Below, one piece after another: positions 12,760-23,689 of a stretch of DNA of 64,000 bases (position 1 is the first letter of the stretch; each line of letters opens with the position of its first letter). A program made the position numbers and the translations under genes. The notes under the pieces were generated by a model, which did no database searches, was not told where the DNA came from, and saw nothing but the letters and a program-made list of their open reading frames with translations. The stretch spans positions 558,001 through 622,000 of the forward strand of contig JAPDFF010000005.1 of the NCBI GenBank assembly GCA_027569505.1, written 5' to 3'. The stretch is from Chloridium humicola (taxonomy: Eukaryota > Ascomycota > Sordariomycetes > Chaetosphaeriales > Chaetosphaeriaceae).

Positions 12760-13740
12760 CCGTGTATCTATATGCCCCTACACAGTATACAGCGCGCTAC
12801 TCGGCACCTCATACAAAGCAACAACCCCCAAAGACAACAGCACGGGCGAAACGGCCTTCTACAACTCGTTCCAGGCAATAACCTCCTGGCACATTGGTCT
12901 TTGCTTTCTCCAGGGCGGCTCAGCCTCTGGTGAACGCCTCAGCGTCCAAAAAGGACAGTACGGCAGCTACACGTGGACAGGACCTTCTAGAAACCTCAGC
13001 GTGGCCGACAAGCAGATGTTAGCCAGTGCATTTCAGAAAGAGACATTGGCGGAGCCATTTTCTTGGTTTGCTGGGGGACAAGACGCCTTTTCAGGAGAGA
13101 TCCAGCAAGGGCCTGACACTCGTCACCGACACAACCCGACCATTCGGCAGTGACAGCTGCTCTCGACCCGGGTACAGACATCGCTGCCTCTGGACGACGT
13201 TGCTTCATCCGACGATGCCCTGCGCACCTACCACTCAACGCACAGGTGACAGATCACAACCTTGTGCGCGTTGAGGGCTTCAGCTTTGCACCCTTTCAGT
13301 CACCCAGCCAGTCGAGGCCCACCAGGCCACAATGGACTTGTACCTCGAGGAGGTCCAGAAGTCGGATATCGCGACACGCTAGAAGCATATCGCCGACACA
13401 ATCATGACTGCCTCTGCTCCAGCTTAGTTGGTAGTAACCACAATCAACCGCGCGACTCCCGCCTCCCGAGCACTATCCGCGACTGTACCTATTCAAGCCC
13501 CCTCCAAGATGTCCTCGATCGCTCCGCCCGATCTTCCAGGCCTGCTAGAACCTTCACGTCTCCCTCGGTGGCTCTGCGAGCCGTGTCCATCGACGCCTGT
13601 CGGTGCTTGATGCCTGCGGTGTCTCTCGGCCATCGTCAGCGTCTTCTCCGCGGCCTATCTCGCCCCCGAAGAGGTTTTAGAGGAGTTCGGAGGCTTTCTG
13701 AAGGCCTTGCTCCCCGCTCTGTGCACCTATATCGGATCAT
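12760..13740 (+). pseudogene. Possible decayed gene of unknown family
   Basis: Coding-like peptide runs (for example DNSTGETAFYNSFQAITSWH and GQYGSYTWTGPSRNLSVADK around 12830-13020, and VSVFSAAYLAPEEVLEEFGG around 13640-13700) occur on the plus strand in shifting frames broken by stops. No start codon, signal peptide or known domain could be fixed. I read it as a gene that has lost its frame; it might instead be non-coding with chance reading frames. Confidence 0.3.
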
Positions 13741-14599
13741 GAACTGGCCTGCCCGTGCATCGGCGTCGATCAGGATGTGCTTTTTGGCTGTTCTGTCAAT
13801 GCAAAGGGGAAAAGTCTTAATTTATATACAGAGAGCTAGGAGAAAGGGATATGCCTGGGTTCCAAACGAGGAGGAAGAGACCGGAAGAACACAAAGGAGA
13901 GACAAGCAAAAGCAAGAAGAAGAGGGACAGATTGATTTATCGAGGAAGTGCAGTTGGATGCCCCGCTTTCGCCTCGGCCCAACCCGGAGATAAGCCCTAG
14001 CCGCTTTGGGCCGCGGCTCAGCTCGCAGCAAGGTGTGGGTCTTGGCGTTGCGAGCCATCCATTCCGGCGGGACAATGTGTGCATTGGAGATCGGACGGTG
14101 ACATGCATGTGCTGTTGCTTTGCTTTGCTGGATGCGGCTGTGCAGTGTCGATCTGCGGCGCAGGTTGGGCACGTGCTGGGGGGATGGCGTCATGGTTGAG
14201 AGGGATTTATGGTTTGGGGTCTGGAGATTTTGGTTTACGGATTGGGGTTTTGAGAGGGTTTACAGGATGTTAGCAGTATCGCGTTGTGAAATGGAGCTGG
14301 AATGGAAGGATGGGGAAAAAAGGAGATGTTCTGTCGTATGGTTGCAGTCGTAGTCGCACCTCAGTGTCAAAACACAACCCCATCTTGAGTGACGATATCG
14401 CCCATTGCATTGGTGATTGGCTCAACATTTAAATTTCAAATGGATATCCTAAAACTACACAGCTCACACGCATTGCATGCTCACTTCAAACTAATGCTGC
14501 CACCCAGCCTCAACCCCCAAAACACCCCCCCCAACACCAACACGCACACCCCATGCTCCTCCCTACCACCCTCCCACCCCCATACCTTCTTCTCTTACC
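13741..14599. other. Intergenic downstream of the 725-aa gene
   Basis: No supported gene. C-rich on the plus strand close to 14600, which continues the G-rich sense composition seen at the 3' end of the minus-strand gene. Confidence 0.4.
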
Positions 14600-16777
14600 C
14601 TACTTAGAAGAAGTCCCAATCCCCCTAAACCACCTCGCAAACCTCGACCTCACCCCGCCCTTCTTCACCAACCCCCCACCGTAACCCTCACCCTCCGTCT
14701 CCGACTGCCACGCCGGCCCCGAAAGACTAAACCTCTTCGTCTCCACTCCCATCACTGGCGGCGGCAACAACGGCAACGGCCGCTGCAGCTGCTGCTGCAA
14801 TCCCCCCAAACTCACCGGCGCATCCTGCTGTACACCCGGCGGCACCACCGGCGGCGGCACCGGCAACGACCTGTGTTTCGTCTGGCGGAGAGCGAGGTGC
14901 AAATGCCGACTCCGCCAACTGCCCATGCCGCTCGTACCAGCTGTGTCACTCTCGCTCCACTCCCCCCTCTCCGAAACCGTCGCGTTCCTCTCAATACCAC
15001 CAGCAACCGCAGCAACACTGCCCCCCCGTTCAACGGCGGTGGTGGTGGACTTTTGCAGGTGCTGCTGCATGAACGACGCGCCCGTACTCGTCGCCCTCCG
15101 CGGCAGGGGGCGTTCGCCGAGGGCGGGGATGATGGACGAGGACATTATCAGGGAGGTGGGAGTTGAGGCGCGGGAGGCGGAGGGGGTCGGGGCGGTGGAT
15201 CTGTTGATGGTGGTGGTGATTGTGGTGATGGTGGCGGTGTCTGGGCAAGGGGGAAGAGAGTGGCGCTTGAAGACGCCCGTGACGGAGCGGCGGTTGGTGC
15301 AGGTGGTGGTATTGTCGGTTTCGCGGGCGGATTCGGTGCCGGAGATGTCGCCTGCGCGGGGCTGGTCGGTGGTGGAGGAGCGGGTCCAGGTGTTGCGGCG
15401 GGAGCGGGAGCAGGTTCTTGAGGGGGCTGTTGGGGAGATGGGGGAGTTGGGGCTGTTGTCTTGGGTGGTGGTGGATGGTGCGGATGGGGAGTAGGTTTGC
15501 GACCAGCCGGATCGGAGGGCGACCCAGAAAGCGGTCACGGCGATGAGCATTTTCGTGCGGTCGTCGATCTGGTGCACTGTCCGCTCGTTGGACTCGGCGT
15601 CAGGGGACGAGGGGATGCAAACTGCGGAGTCGTTCTCGCCGTTGTCGTTGGCCGAGGGTTTCGGAGGAGAGTATGGGGCGGAGGAAGTGACCGACTGCGA
15701 GCGGCCGATGCGGGTGATTGGCGGGTGGAGCGCATGCGAGGACGAAACGGAGGTGTAGGTGTCTTGCACGTCGAGAGTGGAGGGGGTGAGGGTCGCCATG
15801 ACCGGATGGCGGCGGGTGCGGGGGTTGAGGAGGCTGAAAGTGTACCGCGGTTGGGGCGGGGCGGCGGATGAATTGGTAGCGTCTGTCGGAACGGCAGTTG
15901 GGACGACGGATGGAGAGTACCTGCGCGCCCAGCGTGCGGTGGTGACGTTGCCGTCGACGTCGGTGCAAACAAAGTCAAACGACCCCGTTGGTAGCGGCCT
16001 GGCCACCCACACCGATCCGTCATCTAGCACAATCTCGGCGTCTTCCGAGTGTTTCAACGGGCTGTACACTGCCAGCAGATTCCTCCTCTCCAAACCCTCC
16101 TCGTGCTCACTCTCTGTCCCATCCACGGTAGCATCATGATCGTCCCTCCTCACCAGCACAATGTCGTCGTAACCGAGATGCCGCTTGACGCCAAAGATGC
16201 CCGGAAACCGCTTCGACAGCCTCGGGGCTACCACCGGTCCGGCGATACGCGCCGCGGGGAATACCTCCAGAACTGGGTGGGACCTTCCATCCTCCATGAC
16301 CTTCTGGAGCTGGAGCAGAAGCCTCGGCATAAAGACCTTCTGCATGACCTTTGTCCTGCCAATCAACCGCGGCGCCGGATATCCCAGGTAGTACGTCGTC
16401 TTGAGCTGGGCCCGGTGTGGGCGGCGGCGGCGGGCAGAGCGCGACGACACGGTGCCGTCGAGGGAGAGGGTGGCATCGCTGAGCTCGGAGTCGGAGATGG
16501 ACCCATCGTGTGTCGTGGAGGGTGTGGGTGGCGGCTCATCCTCAACGTCTCGGAATCGGACGACCGGCGAGGGGTCACGGGAGACATAGTCGGACGCGGG
16601 CCGTTGCCGGAGAGCAGGCGGGGGGTTGCCGTCGGCGTCGGTGCGGCCTCTCTGTTTCTGCGAGGAGAAGGCTGATCGTAAGAGCGGAGATCGTCGGGGT
16701 GCGGGCGACTGCATCTGATGGGTGGAACGATTCGAGTATTCGTGGCCGTGGAGGCTGGCCCCGGCGTGTAAGAACAT
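14600..16777 (-). CDS. Conserved-looking protein of unknown function, 725 aa
   Basis: A single uninterrupted frame of 725 codons from the ATG at 16777. The first ~125 residues are Ser/Pro/Arg-rich and look disordered. Residues about 125-300 form the only ordered-looking block (LKTTYYLGYPAPRLIGRT..., FMPRLLLQLQKVMEDGR..., LSKRFPGIFGVKRHLGYDDI). The remainder is low complexity with Ser/Thr tracts. A short hydrophobic stretch (MLIAVTAFWVALRSGW, about residue 410) could be a membrane anchor. I recognise no named family. A later in-frame Met (MQSPAPRRSP, residue 22) is an alternative start. The length and the ordered core make it very likely real. Confidence 0.8.
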   Translation of the reverse strand: MFLHAGASLHGHEYSNRSTHQMQSPAPRRSPLLRSAFSSQKQRGRTDADGNPPPALRQRPASDYVSRDPSPVVRFRDVEDEPPPTPSTTHDGSISDSELSDATLSLDGTVSSRSARRRRPHRAQLKTTYYLGYPAPRLIGRTKVMQKVFMPRLLLQLQKVMEDGRSHPVLEVFPAARIAGPVVAPRLSKRFPGIFGVKRHLGYDDIVLVRRDDHDATVDGTESEHEEGLERRNLLAVYSPLKHSEDAEIVLDDGSVWVARPLPTGSFDFVCTDVDGNVTTARWARRYSPSVVPTAVPTDATNSSAAPPQPRYTFSLLNPRTRRHPVMATLTPSTLDVQDTYTSVSSSHALHPPITRIGRSQSVTSSAPYSPPKPSANDNGENDSAVCIPSSPDAESNERTVHQIDDRTKMLIAVTAFWVALRSGWSQTYSPSAPSTTTQDNSPNSPISPTAPSRTCSRSRRNTWTRSSTTDQPRAGDISGTESARETDNTTTCTNRRSVTGVFKRHSLPPCPDTATITTITTTINRSTAPTPSASRASTPTSLIMSSSIIPALGERPLPRRATSTGASFMQQHLQKSTTTAVERGGSVAAVAGGIERNATVSERGEWSESDTAGTSGMGSWRSRHLHLALRQTKHRSLPVPPPVVPPGVQQDAPVSLGGLQQQLQRPLPLLPPPVMGVETKRFSLSGPAWQSETEGEGYGGGLVKKGGVRSRFARWFRGIGTSSK

Positions 16778-18789
16778 GGTATCTGACAGTGTGGTTCTCT
16801 AGGACCCTAAAGAAAGAAAAGACAGACGAAAGAAAGATGCCCTTGGAAGGACGACTAGATGCGCAGGACCGGCCTCGCTGGGAGCTTCGAGCTGCCCGGA
16901 GGCAGTGCCAGTGCGCGCGGCGATCCGGCGTCGATCGGATGGACCACGGGATGAGCTGATGGGTGTCCCGCAGGACTGGATGAACCCGTCTCGAAGTCAA
17001 GGGTCCACCACCTCGAATCCCACTGCAGCTCTCTCCACCAGCCGTGCAGCTGTGACACGGGTCTAGTGGTGACGACAAAGGCAACGAATGCTGGAGCTGA
17101 CAACAGCAATGGGAGTTGCCATTGATTGATTTGAAGTCCAGCAGTTCCAGTGTCGTCCAGCCTTGTCGGTCAATACAGCTCGTGCCCCAAAGCCAAGCGC
17201 TGTCCTGTCGCTCTGAATGTAACGGAAAGAAAAAAGAGTCGGGTGGTATCGTCGAAAGGAAATGTTGCGTATATGTGACGTATGAAGAGGCAGCGCCAAC
17301 AGAAAGCCAAAGGTTGTAGGTAATGAGTGTCGAGAAGAAAGAAGGACGGCTTGGTGCCAGAGTCGTACGTTTAAGGGCGGCGGTCAGGGGGAAAGAGACG
17401 ATGTTGAAGGGGAAATGGTACGAAGTGTGTATTATTTCGCTGTTTGTGACGCCAGGCCCACGTTCTGCGTCCCGCTCGGGAACTGCTTTGACTCCGAGGT
17501 GCAGGGGGTTGTGGTGGGGCCAGCAGCGGGGCGCCACTGTTCAGGTCTGCAGTGTGGAGAACCAGAGCCCTGGGAGCTGGAATCAGGTGAATCAAGTCGC
17601 TTCGAGCCTTTTCACGCTCATTGGTCTCTTGCTCTCGCACTGTCGCTCCCTTTCTTCCAATCTCAACCCAACTTCGAGATGTGATGATTCAAGACTTGAG
17701 TAACGTGGCACAGGATCGCCATCAAAAGGGGCTGCCGGCAGTCAAGAGTCTGGGCCAGGAACGCCGGCATGAAAACTGAAGAAAACCTCGAATTTGACGT
17801 CTCCTGGTGGCTGAGAAGTGGATCGAGCGGACACCAACACCCTGGACTTTTCTTTTCTTTTTCACCGCGGCCGAGAGCGGGGCCGCCTGGCCACCGGGGT
17901 CCCGGGTTTTCAACAACCTGACCTGGAACCTCCAGTTCGGCGACAACCCATCGGGAACAAACGGCATCCAGCCCTAACCCATGAGCAGCCTTTGAGCGAG
18001 TGGGAGGTTGGTGTCGTCGGAGAGGGCGGTAAGAGAAATATGTCTCAATCCCTGATTATGAGAGACAAATACAGGCTTCCGGCTGGCTCGCACCACCGGG
18101 AATCTCGGAGGCATGAGGGGAACGGCTTCGAGATTGTCATCAGGCGGCAGGGCTGTCGAAGGCATCGGATGATCGACCAACCTGGAAGCCGGACATGGGA
18201 TCGGGCACTTGAATCCCGCCGACTGGATCCTGGAAACAACGCAAAACTCAAAACCCAGATCAAAAATACTGCGAGCATGCATGACTTTCCAGGTTTGCGC
18301 TTTTCATCAGTCCCGGTCGGGGCAACTTGATCTTCGAGAAGTGGCCGAGCTCCGACAATCAATGCAATCGAGGGTTAGGGTCTGCGGGTCGATTTGTGTC
18401 GACGGGAACTGGTGGGAGTTCAGCAATGAGACCAGCAACATGGGATGCACTTACCCGAGACTCCCAACGGCATGGAGGCTCAAAATGTTCCAGGCCGAGG
18501 GGTGTGTTGCATTGCGTACGGCTGTTCTGTCGTGGCATCCATGAGCCGGTCAGACCGACAGCGCCCGAGGCGACCCACATTTCCTCACCTTGCCTGCCAG
18601 GGTTACACCGAACTGCCACGTTGGGGTGACATTCACGATCGCGTGCCAAGCTTCGTCAAATGATCAATAATCTGGCATGAAACAAAACATGAGATGCCAA
18701 AAACACTTCATCAGTCGGCAAGCAGGATCCTCGTGCCTCATGGTCTGAAAAAGGCTTCACAATCCGTCTCGTCCGTCCCGAATTGAACT
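16778..18789. other. Intergenic, 2 kb
   Basis: Several overlapping ORFs of 80-320 codons appear on both strands, as expected by chance in GC-rich DNA, and none shows a domain or consistent splicing. It probably holds the 5' untranslated region and promoter of the minus-strand gene and the promoter of the GPI mannosyltransferase. Confidence 0.45.
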
Positions 18790-20343
18790 ATGCCGCCTCC
18801 CAACGGCGCCCTCGCCCGGCCCTACCGAATCCTCCTCACCTCCTTCGCAGCATGGAAGCTCTTCCTCTTCGCCATCACCCTCGGGAGTACCCTCGTGGGT
18901 GAAGCCTACGACACTTCGGCAGACCTAGTTGTGCGGGGACTGGCCGGCAGTGATGCCCCTGCTGTCGGCCGGCCCACCACGGATCTCGGTACCAGCCTGA
19001 TCGCCCGCCTCACCAGCTGGGACGCCATCTACTTTGTCACCGCCGCCCGCCGCGGCTACCGGTTCGAGCAGGAATGGGCCTTTGGCGCGGGTCTGCCGGT
19101 TGTTGTGAGGGGGGTACTCAGAGGTGAGTGATCATGTGGTGGATTTGTGATCACTAAGCTGTGATGCGCTTATCGCCCACTTCCATTCCGTTCTGTTTAC
19201 CTCATCAACTGTACCGTATCCCTCTGTAATCCGTAACTTGCGGCTGACATTACTGTCATCCATCGCGGCCAGCTCTCGAACACATCGGCCTCGTCGATCC
19301 ATCCGCCGCCGATACAGGCGTCGTCCTTGAAGCTCTGGCTGGCATTGTCGTCGCCAACACCGCCCATCTCCTCTCCGTTCTGGTCCTCTACCGCCTAGGC
19401 CAGGTCGTCTGGCGTGACCAAACCCTTGCTTTCGTCGCCGCTCTACTGCACGTCATCTCCCCAGCCGGCCTATTCCTCTCCGCTCCATATGCCGAGAGCT
19501 CCTTCGCCCTGCTCTCCTTCTCAGGCTACCTCCTCTTCGCCCTCAGCTGCCGCGCCGAGCGATCCCCCACCCGCCGGGACCTGTACATCATCTCAGCGGG
19601 CGTCCTCTTCGGCCTCGCCACCGCCTTTCGCAGCAATGGCATCTTGAACGGCCTGCCATTCGCCTGGGAGGTGCTGCGGGCCCTGCCGAGGCTGCCCTCC
19701 CGGCCCACCGACACCCTCCGCCGGCTGCTGGCCCTTGGCGTGGGTGGGGTCTGCGTGGCGGCGGGGTCCGTCGGCCCCCAGGCTGCCGCCTACCTGCACT
19801 ACTGCCCCGGCGGTTCCGGCGGTGCCGCCCCGCCAAGGCCGTGGTGCCAGGGCTACCTGCCGAGCATCTACGCGTTTGTGCAGCGGCATTATTGGTAGGG
19901 CTGATTCCGGGACATCCCGCGCGGGAATGGGTGCGTCTGCTGATGGTGATGATAGGAATACCGGCTTCCTCCGGTACTGGGTCGTACCCAACATCCCGCT
20001 GTTCCTGCTCGCCACCCCAATGCTGCTGGTACTGATCCGGTCAGGCCTAGAGCACATCGGTGATCGGCGCCTGCGGCTCGCCGACAAGCCCGCTGAGTCG
20101 GTTCGGTTGGTGGCGCTTGTCCGGTCCGCCGCTGCCGCGCAGGTGCTGCTGGCGGTGCTTGCTTTGACGACATACCATGTGCAGATTATCACTAGGATAT
20201 CGTCCGGCTATCCGCTGTGGTACTGGTGGCTTGCTGGGCGTCTCGTCCGCGAAGAGAAGACCGGGAGGCGTATCGTCATGTTCATGGTCATCTATGCGTC
20301 AGTCCAGGGCGCGCTGTTTGCGTCGTTTCTTCCGCCAGCGTAG
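18790..20343 (+). CDS. GPI18: GPI mannosyltransferase II (PIG-V/Gpi18 family), 3 exons
   Basis: Adds the second mannose to the GPI anchor precursor in the ER lumen, using dolichol-phosphate-mannose. Exons: 18790-19123, 19273-19894 and 19956-20343; the 149-nt and 61-nt introns are GT-AG and the join gives 447 aa, about the family length. The N-terminal membrane segment is followed by the family motif LTSWDAIYFVTAARRGY with its acidic residue, then HVISPAGLFLSAPYAESSFA and the FRSNGILNG motif, with many hydrophobic helices to the C-terminus (SGYPLWYWW). The second exon skips the stop seen by direct read-through at 19898, which supports the splice. The assignment rests on several conserved motifs. 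Confidence 0.9.
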
Positions 20344-20613
20344 CAGATGTAATACATACGACACCCGTGTCCTGCGAACGGACTCCGGGTTGTCCAGTCT
20401 GGCCAAAGTGTGACTCCCAACTCGCAACGTCACCAACCCAACCCCAACTCCATGGGAGAGGACTTCCACTCACATGCTTTAGTCAACTCAACCTCGCTCT
20501 CTCCCCAAGGCACTCGAGATTGCCAACAACCTGAAACACCCCAGGATACCAACACCACGATGGCGGGTTTGCTCCATGAGCAGCAATTCAGATCCGATAT
20601 AACATCTCCACTA

Positions 20614-20704
20614 GCGGGTTTAGCTCAGTTGGGAGAGCGTCAGACTGAAGTCAAACTTCGGGAAGTCAATCTGAAGGTCATGTGTTCGATCCACATAAAC
20701 CGCA
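20614..20704 (+). tRNA. tRNA-Phe (GAA) with a short intron
   Basis: A cloverleaf folds with D arm (TAGCTCAGTTGGGAGAGC), anticodon stem TCAGA/TCTGA with loop CTGAAG-A, and T arm ATGTG-TTCGATC-CACAT. An insert of about 18 nt follows the base 3' of the GAA anticodon, the standard eukaryotic tRNA intron position. The acceptor stem pairs except for a G5-A68 mismatch. The discriminator base is A, as usual for Phe. Confidence 0.93.
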
Positions 20705-20714
20705 ATGGATTTCA

Positions 20715-20720
20715 TTTTTT
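20715..20720 (+). terminator. RNA polymerase III T-run terminator
   Basis: Six T residues start 11 nt after the tRNA 3' end, as expected for pol III termination. The last T is also the first base of the adjacent LTR-like segment. Confidence 0.75.
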
Positions 20721-21184
20721 GAGGATTTTTTGGCCGGGTGCCCCGGCCTTTATTCAGATGTTATACAACAACATCCTATCTAACAATCTGGGTATCCTAT
20801 CCAACGATAGCCCATCCTACAAACTTATATCCTTTTTAGATTAATTGTCTTAGATTTCACGATATCTCACATCACTTTGTCCACCGACCCCTCGCACGCA
20901 ACCAAGCCGACACCCGCGGTCCGTCTATCCGCTTCAATGCTTAGATGGTCGTCAAGTTGTCTTCGTCCGCGGGTATGTCGTGTTTGTTCTCGGGCTGCAG
21001 TGGCGAAGGGTTGGCTCACTTGGCCAGCCCAGATCTAGGGGATCCAGGCGACAGGGGGGACGGTGTACTCCAACTCATCGCTCGGCGGGCGTTTGGAGTC
21101 CTTGTCCGCCCGGTGCTCAGACCACTGCGGGAGCTCTTGACCTTCGATCGAGCGGTCCGAGACATTCTCCGCGATCACCGATGA
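20720..21184 (-). mobile_element. LTR-like fragment with adjacent internal remnant
   Basis: On the minus strand, 20871-20720 is a 152-nt segment that starts TGTGAGATATC and ends CCTCA (TG...CA ends), with TATAAG near its middle and TGAATAAA near its 3' part, as in a small LTR. Just upstream of it on that strand a purine-rich tract and coding-like text (about 21184-20875) broken by one stop could be the element's internal 3' end. It stops 16 nt from the tRNA-Phe. No reverse transcriptase or integrase motif is present, so the superfamily is not assignable. Confidence 0.45.
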
Positions 21185-21339
21185 CGGGGAGGTAGTGGGT
21201 TCAAAGAAGCCAGGCCTTGCACTTCTTGTCAGCCAGGATACTCGTTAAAAGACTGCAAAGCAACAATACAATTAAACAGTACTCGCGATCAACCACCAAA
21301 GACAACCAACACCAACGAACTCGCAGCAAACGCGCACAC

Positions 21340-22263
21340 TTACTTGCTCGCCCCCTCCTCCCTAACAATCCACCCCGCCCTCACCATCCACATCCCCGCC
21401 AACAACGAACTCTGAAAAAGCCCCAACAACCCCCCATAAACCATCTTAAACACCGGCCCCGTCCACCGCCCCATAAAAACCACATCCCTCCCCACCCCCT
21501 CCACATCCACCAACTCCCCCACCATCACCAAAACCGCCGCCACAGGCCCAATCCACACCGTGCACGATATCACCGCCAACAACACCCCCCTCCCCAATCC
21601 CGCCAGAACAAACCCCACCCATCTCCCCACCTTATTCGTCTTCCCCAGACACCACCCCAGCAGCCTGCTCCCGCGGAGCTCGTTGTAGTGGTCGAGGAAG
21701 TACAGCCAGCGAGAGAAGCGGTGGTGCGGGACGCAGCCGAGCGCGGCGCTGGGGTCGTAGAGGCAGTTGGAGGGGGTGGGCGCGATGGCGCCGCGGGTGA
21801 GGTCCCGGTTGATGAGGAGGAGGCAGGTGAACCAGGTGATGAGGGATTGGATCAGGGTCGTGAAAGCGAAGTCGGTGAAGAGCGAGAGGGGGCCGTGGAC
21901 GAGGAGGGGGGCGAGGGTTGGGGTGGGGATGGGGTAGAGGACTAGGTGGGGAGGGGGGTTAGTGGGGGTGGGGGGTGGGTTGCGTGGGGTGAGGGTCTGG
22001 AGGAAGGGGGGGTTCGTACCGTATCCGATGGCAAAGTTAATGCCGCCTGCGATGATCATGGCGCCGATGCCTTGGAGGATGAGGATGTAGAGGAATTGTT
22101 GCATTGTGAGTCCCTTGGTGGCCGGCTTGAGGCGGTGGGTCGAGGTTGCGGTTGGCTTTGGGTTGAGCCCGATGACCACGCCCTGGGTCTGCTCCGTGGA
22201 GGCGGAGTTGCTCTGGCCCGAGGCGGGTTGAGACTTTTGAGGGTTGGACTGAATCCAGGCCAT
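21340..22263 (-). CDS. Small fungal integral membrane protein (2 exons)
   Basis: Exons on the complement: 22263-22020 and 21941-21340. The GT-AG intron of 78 nt (22019-21942) removes an unlikely Pro-rich stretch and joins FAIGY directly to VLYPIP; the product is 281 aa. After a polar N-terminus of about 50 residues come four or more hydrophobic segments (LYILILQGIGAMIIAGGIN; SLITWFTCLLLINRDLTRGA; VGFVLAGLGRGVLLAVIS; the C-terminal LLGLFQSSLLAGM). The layout resembles the fungal DUF2456 group of unknown function, recalled from memory and not checked. The sense strand turns strongly G-rich toward the 3' end. Confidence 0.75.
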   Translation of the reverse strand: MAWIQSNPQKSQPASGQSNSASTEQTQGVVIGLNPKPTATSTHRLKPATKGLTMQQFLYILILQGIGAMIIAGGINFAIGYGTNPPFLQTLTPRNPPPTPTNPPPHLVLYPIPTPTLAPLLVHGPLSLFTDFAFTTLIQSLITWFTCLLLINRDLTRGAIAPTPSNCLYDPSAALGCVPHHRFSRWLYFLDHYNELRGSRLLGWCLGKTNKVGRWVGFVLAGLGRGVLLAVISCTVWIGPVAAVLVMVGELVDVEGVGRDVVFMGRWTGPVFKMVYGGLLGLFQSSLLAGMWMVRAGWIVREEGASK

Positions 22264-23185
22264 TTTGATGGTGGTACGTGATGGTACAAGAGGTGTTGGT
22301 ACAGGAGTGAGAGGTTAAGCTGTTGCTGAGTGCTGTGCTGGCAACGAACGGATGAAGAAAGAAAGAAGAGGAAGGGCAGAAGGAGAGCTGAGGGACACGA
22401 TTTTATAGCAGGAACGGCTGGGTTGCGAAGCGGTGCGCCCTGACTCTGAATGCCGTCACAATTCGCAGGTGCGATGACGCTCTATGCGGTGCTGCACAGC
22501 TAAGACAGTCCGTGGGGAGGCAATGTTCAGTTGTAAAGGCAGTGCCGATTAGAAAGAAATTGAAACCCACGGACATGGAAATGCCCTCATCGAGGGCCAT
22601 AGCCAGTACCAGTTATACATAGATGATGCTGGGGCTCCATCTTCGGCGTTGAGCTCGCCCGTATAGCGGCTTGAGATAACCCGAGTCTCATGGCGGCCCA
22701 TTGCCGGAGAGCTTGTTCCAAGTTCGAGAAGGGTGACGCAACTGGGGCATCATAGAAGAAGAAAGAAAGGAAAAGAGGGAAAGTAACACGGGAAGGAAAG
22801 AGGAGAAAAAGAGAAGAAATGGCTTCTATGCCATTAAAGATTGTTCATTTCCCATATTCAAGAAGGTAGCGACCTTAAAATTGACTCGAGACACCCTAGA
22901 AATTCTCTCTGGGCAGCCATGGTATCAGATCGTTCAGTATTCGCCGTCATATAACACGGCCAGAAGCCTGGTGACCATCCCAGCAACTTAGCGGACAACT
23001 AAACTGCTGTGAAATGGGGGAGGAAAAGGGTAATCCAACTTGTCAATCTTCGTCATATAATACGTTTTGATCAATTGATGGCTTTCTGTTGAACAGTTTT
23101 ATTACCTATACTATTCGCTTTAATAGTTTTACCAGGTGAAGGATGTTCTCTGATCTGGAAGTGGGATCACACATCTCTTAGTACC
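22264..23185. other. Intergenic; purine-rich and AT-richer tract
   Basis: A purine-rich run (about 22750-22820, GAAAGAA-type) and an AT-richer stretch (22830-23160) lead into repeat copy A. No gene supported. Confidence 0.45.
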
Positions 23186-23620
23186 TCTCAGGGAAGCAGA
23201 GCGAAAAAGAGCACCAGAGGAAGATGATGGTGATATGCAGAGCTATATCAGAGGGCGGCGATGGTGGGCAAATAAGCCCACCTAGCCAACAAAGGAAGGA
23301 TGGGCTTGCAATGGCAACAAAGCCAGTGTAGGAACCACCAAAGTACCAATTTGTTGACCGAAGGGGCATATGTTTGCTCGGCGGGCGTTGTCAGACGCAA
23401 ATTGCGGACGAGGTCTTCAGTATCTCTTGCAATTTGCCTACATCAGCAAGGTTTCTTTCCTTACGTTGGCCGGCCGGGCAGACAGGATCCATTTCCCTGT
23501 TGGTAGAACCGATACTGCACTGGATCATTCATGAACTAAGAACCAATTCTCTAACCATCCCATCCTGACCGACTTGCGTCTGTTAACTATCTAAAAAAAC
23601 ATTATCATTACCCCAAAGGC
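23186..23620 (+). repeat. Dispersed repeat, copy A (order Y-X)
   Basis: Block Y (about 23186-23535) matches 28970-28620 on the opposite strand with many substitutions and small indels; shared runs include TGGGCTTGCAATGGCAACAA and AAAGTACCAATTTGTTGACC. Block X (about 23536-23618; ACTTGCGTCTGTTA, ACATTA-CATTACCCC) matches 29056-28971. In copy A, X follows Y; in copy B, X precedes Y. Copy A has lost 2 nt relative to B inside a shared reading frame and carries an in-frame TAG, so it is the more decayed. The family is not recognised. Confidence 0.75.
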
Positions 23621-23689
23621 CCAGCAGCTTAAAACAACCCCTCCAAACCGACTCCTGAAATCCCACCCGGCTCTCCACACCGCCCCTCC

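Noticed and set aside
14925..15494. 189-codon plus-strand ORF and others opposite the 725-aa gene
   Set aside because: Shadow frames of a clearly better minus-strand gene; composition mirrors its codons.
16575..17537. 320-codon minus-strand ORF upstream of the 725-aa gene
   Set aside because: It overlaps the start of that gene in another frame and its peptide is unstructured, Arg/Ser/His-rich text; more likely leader sequence.
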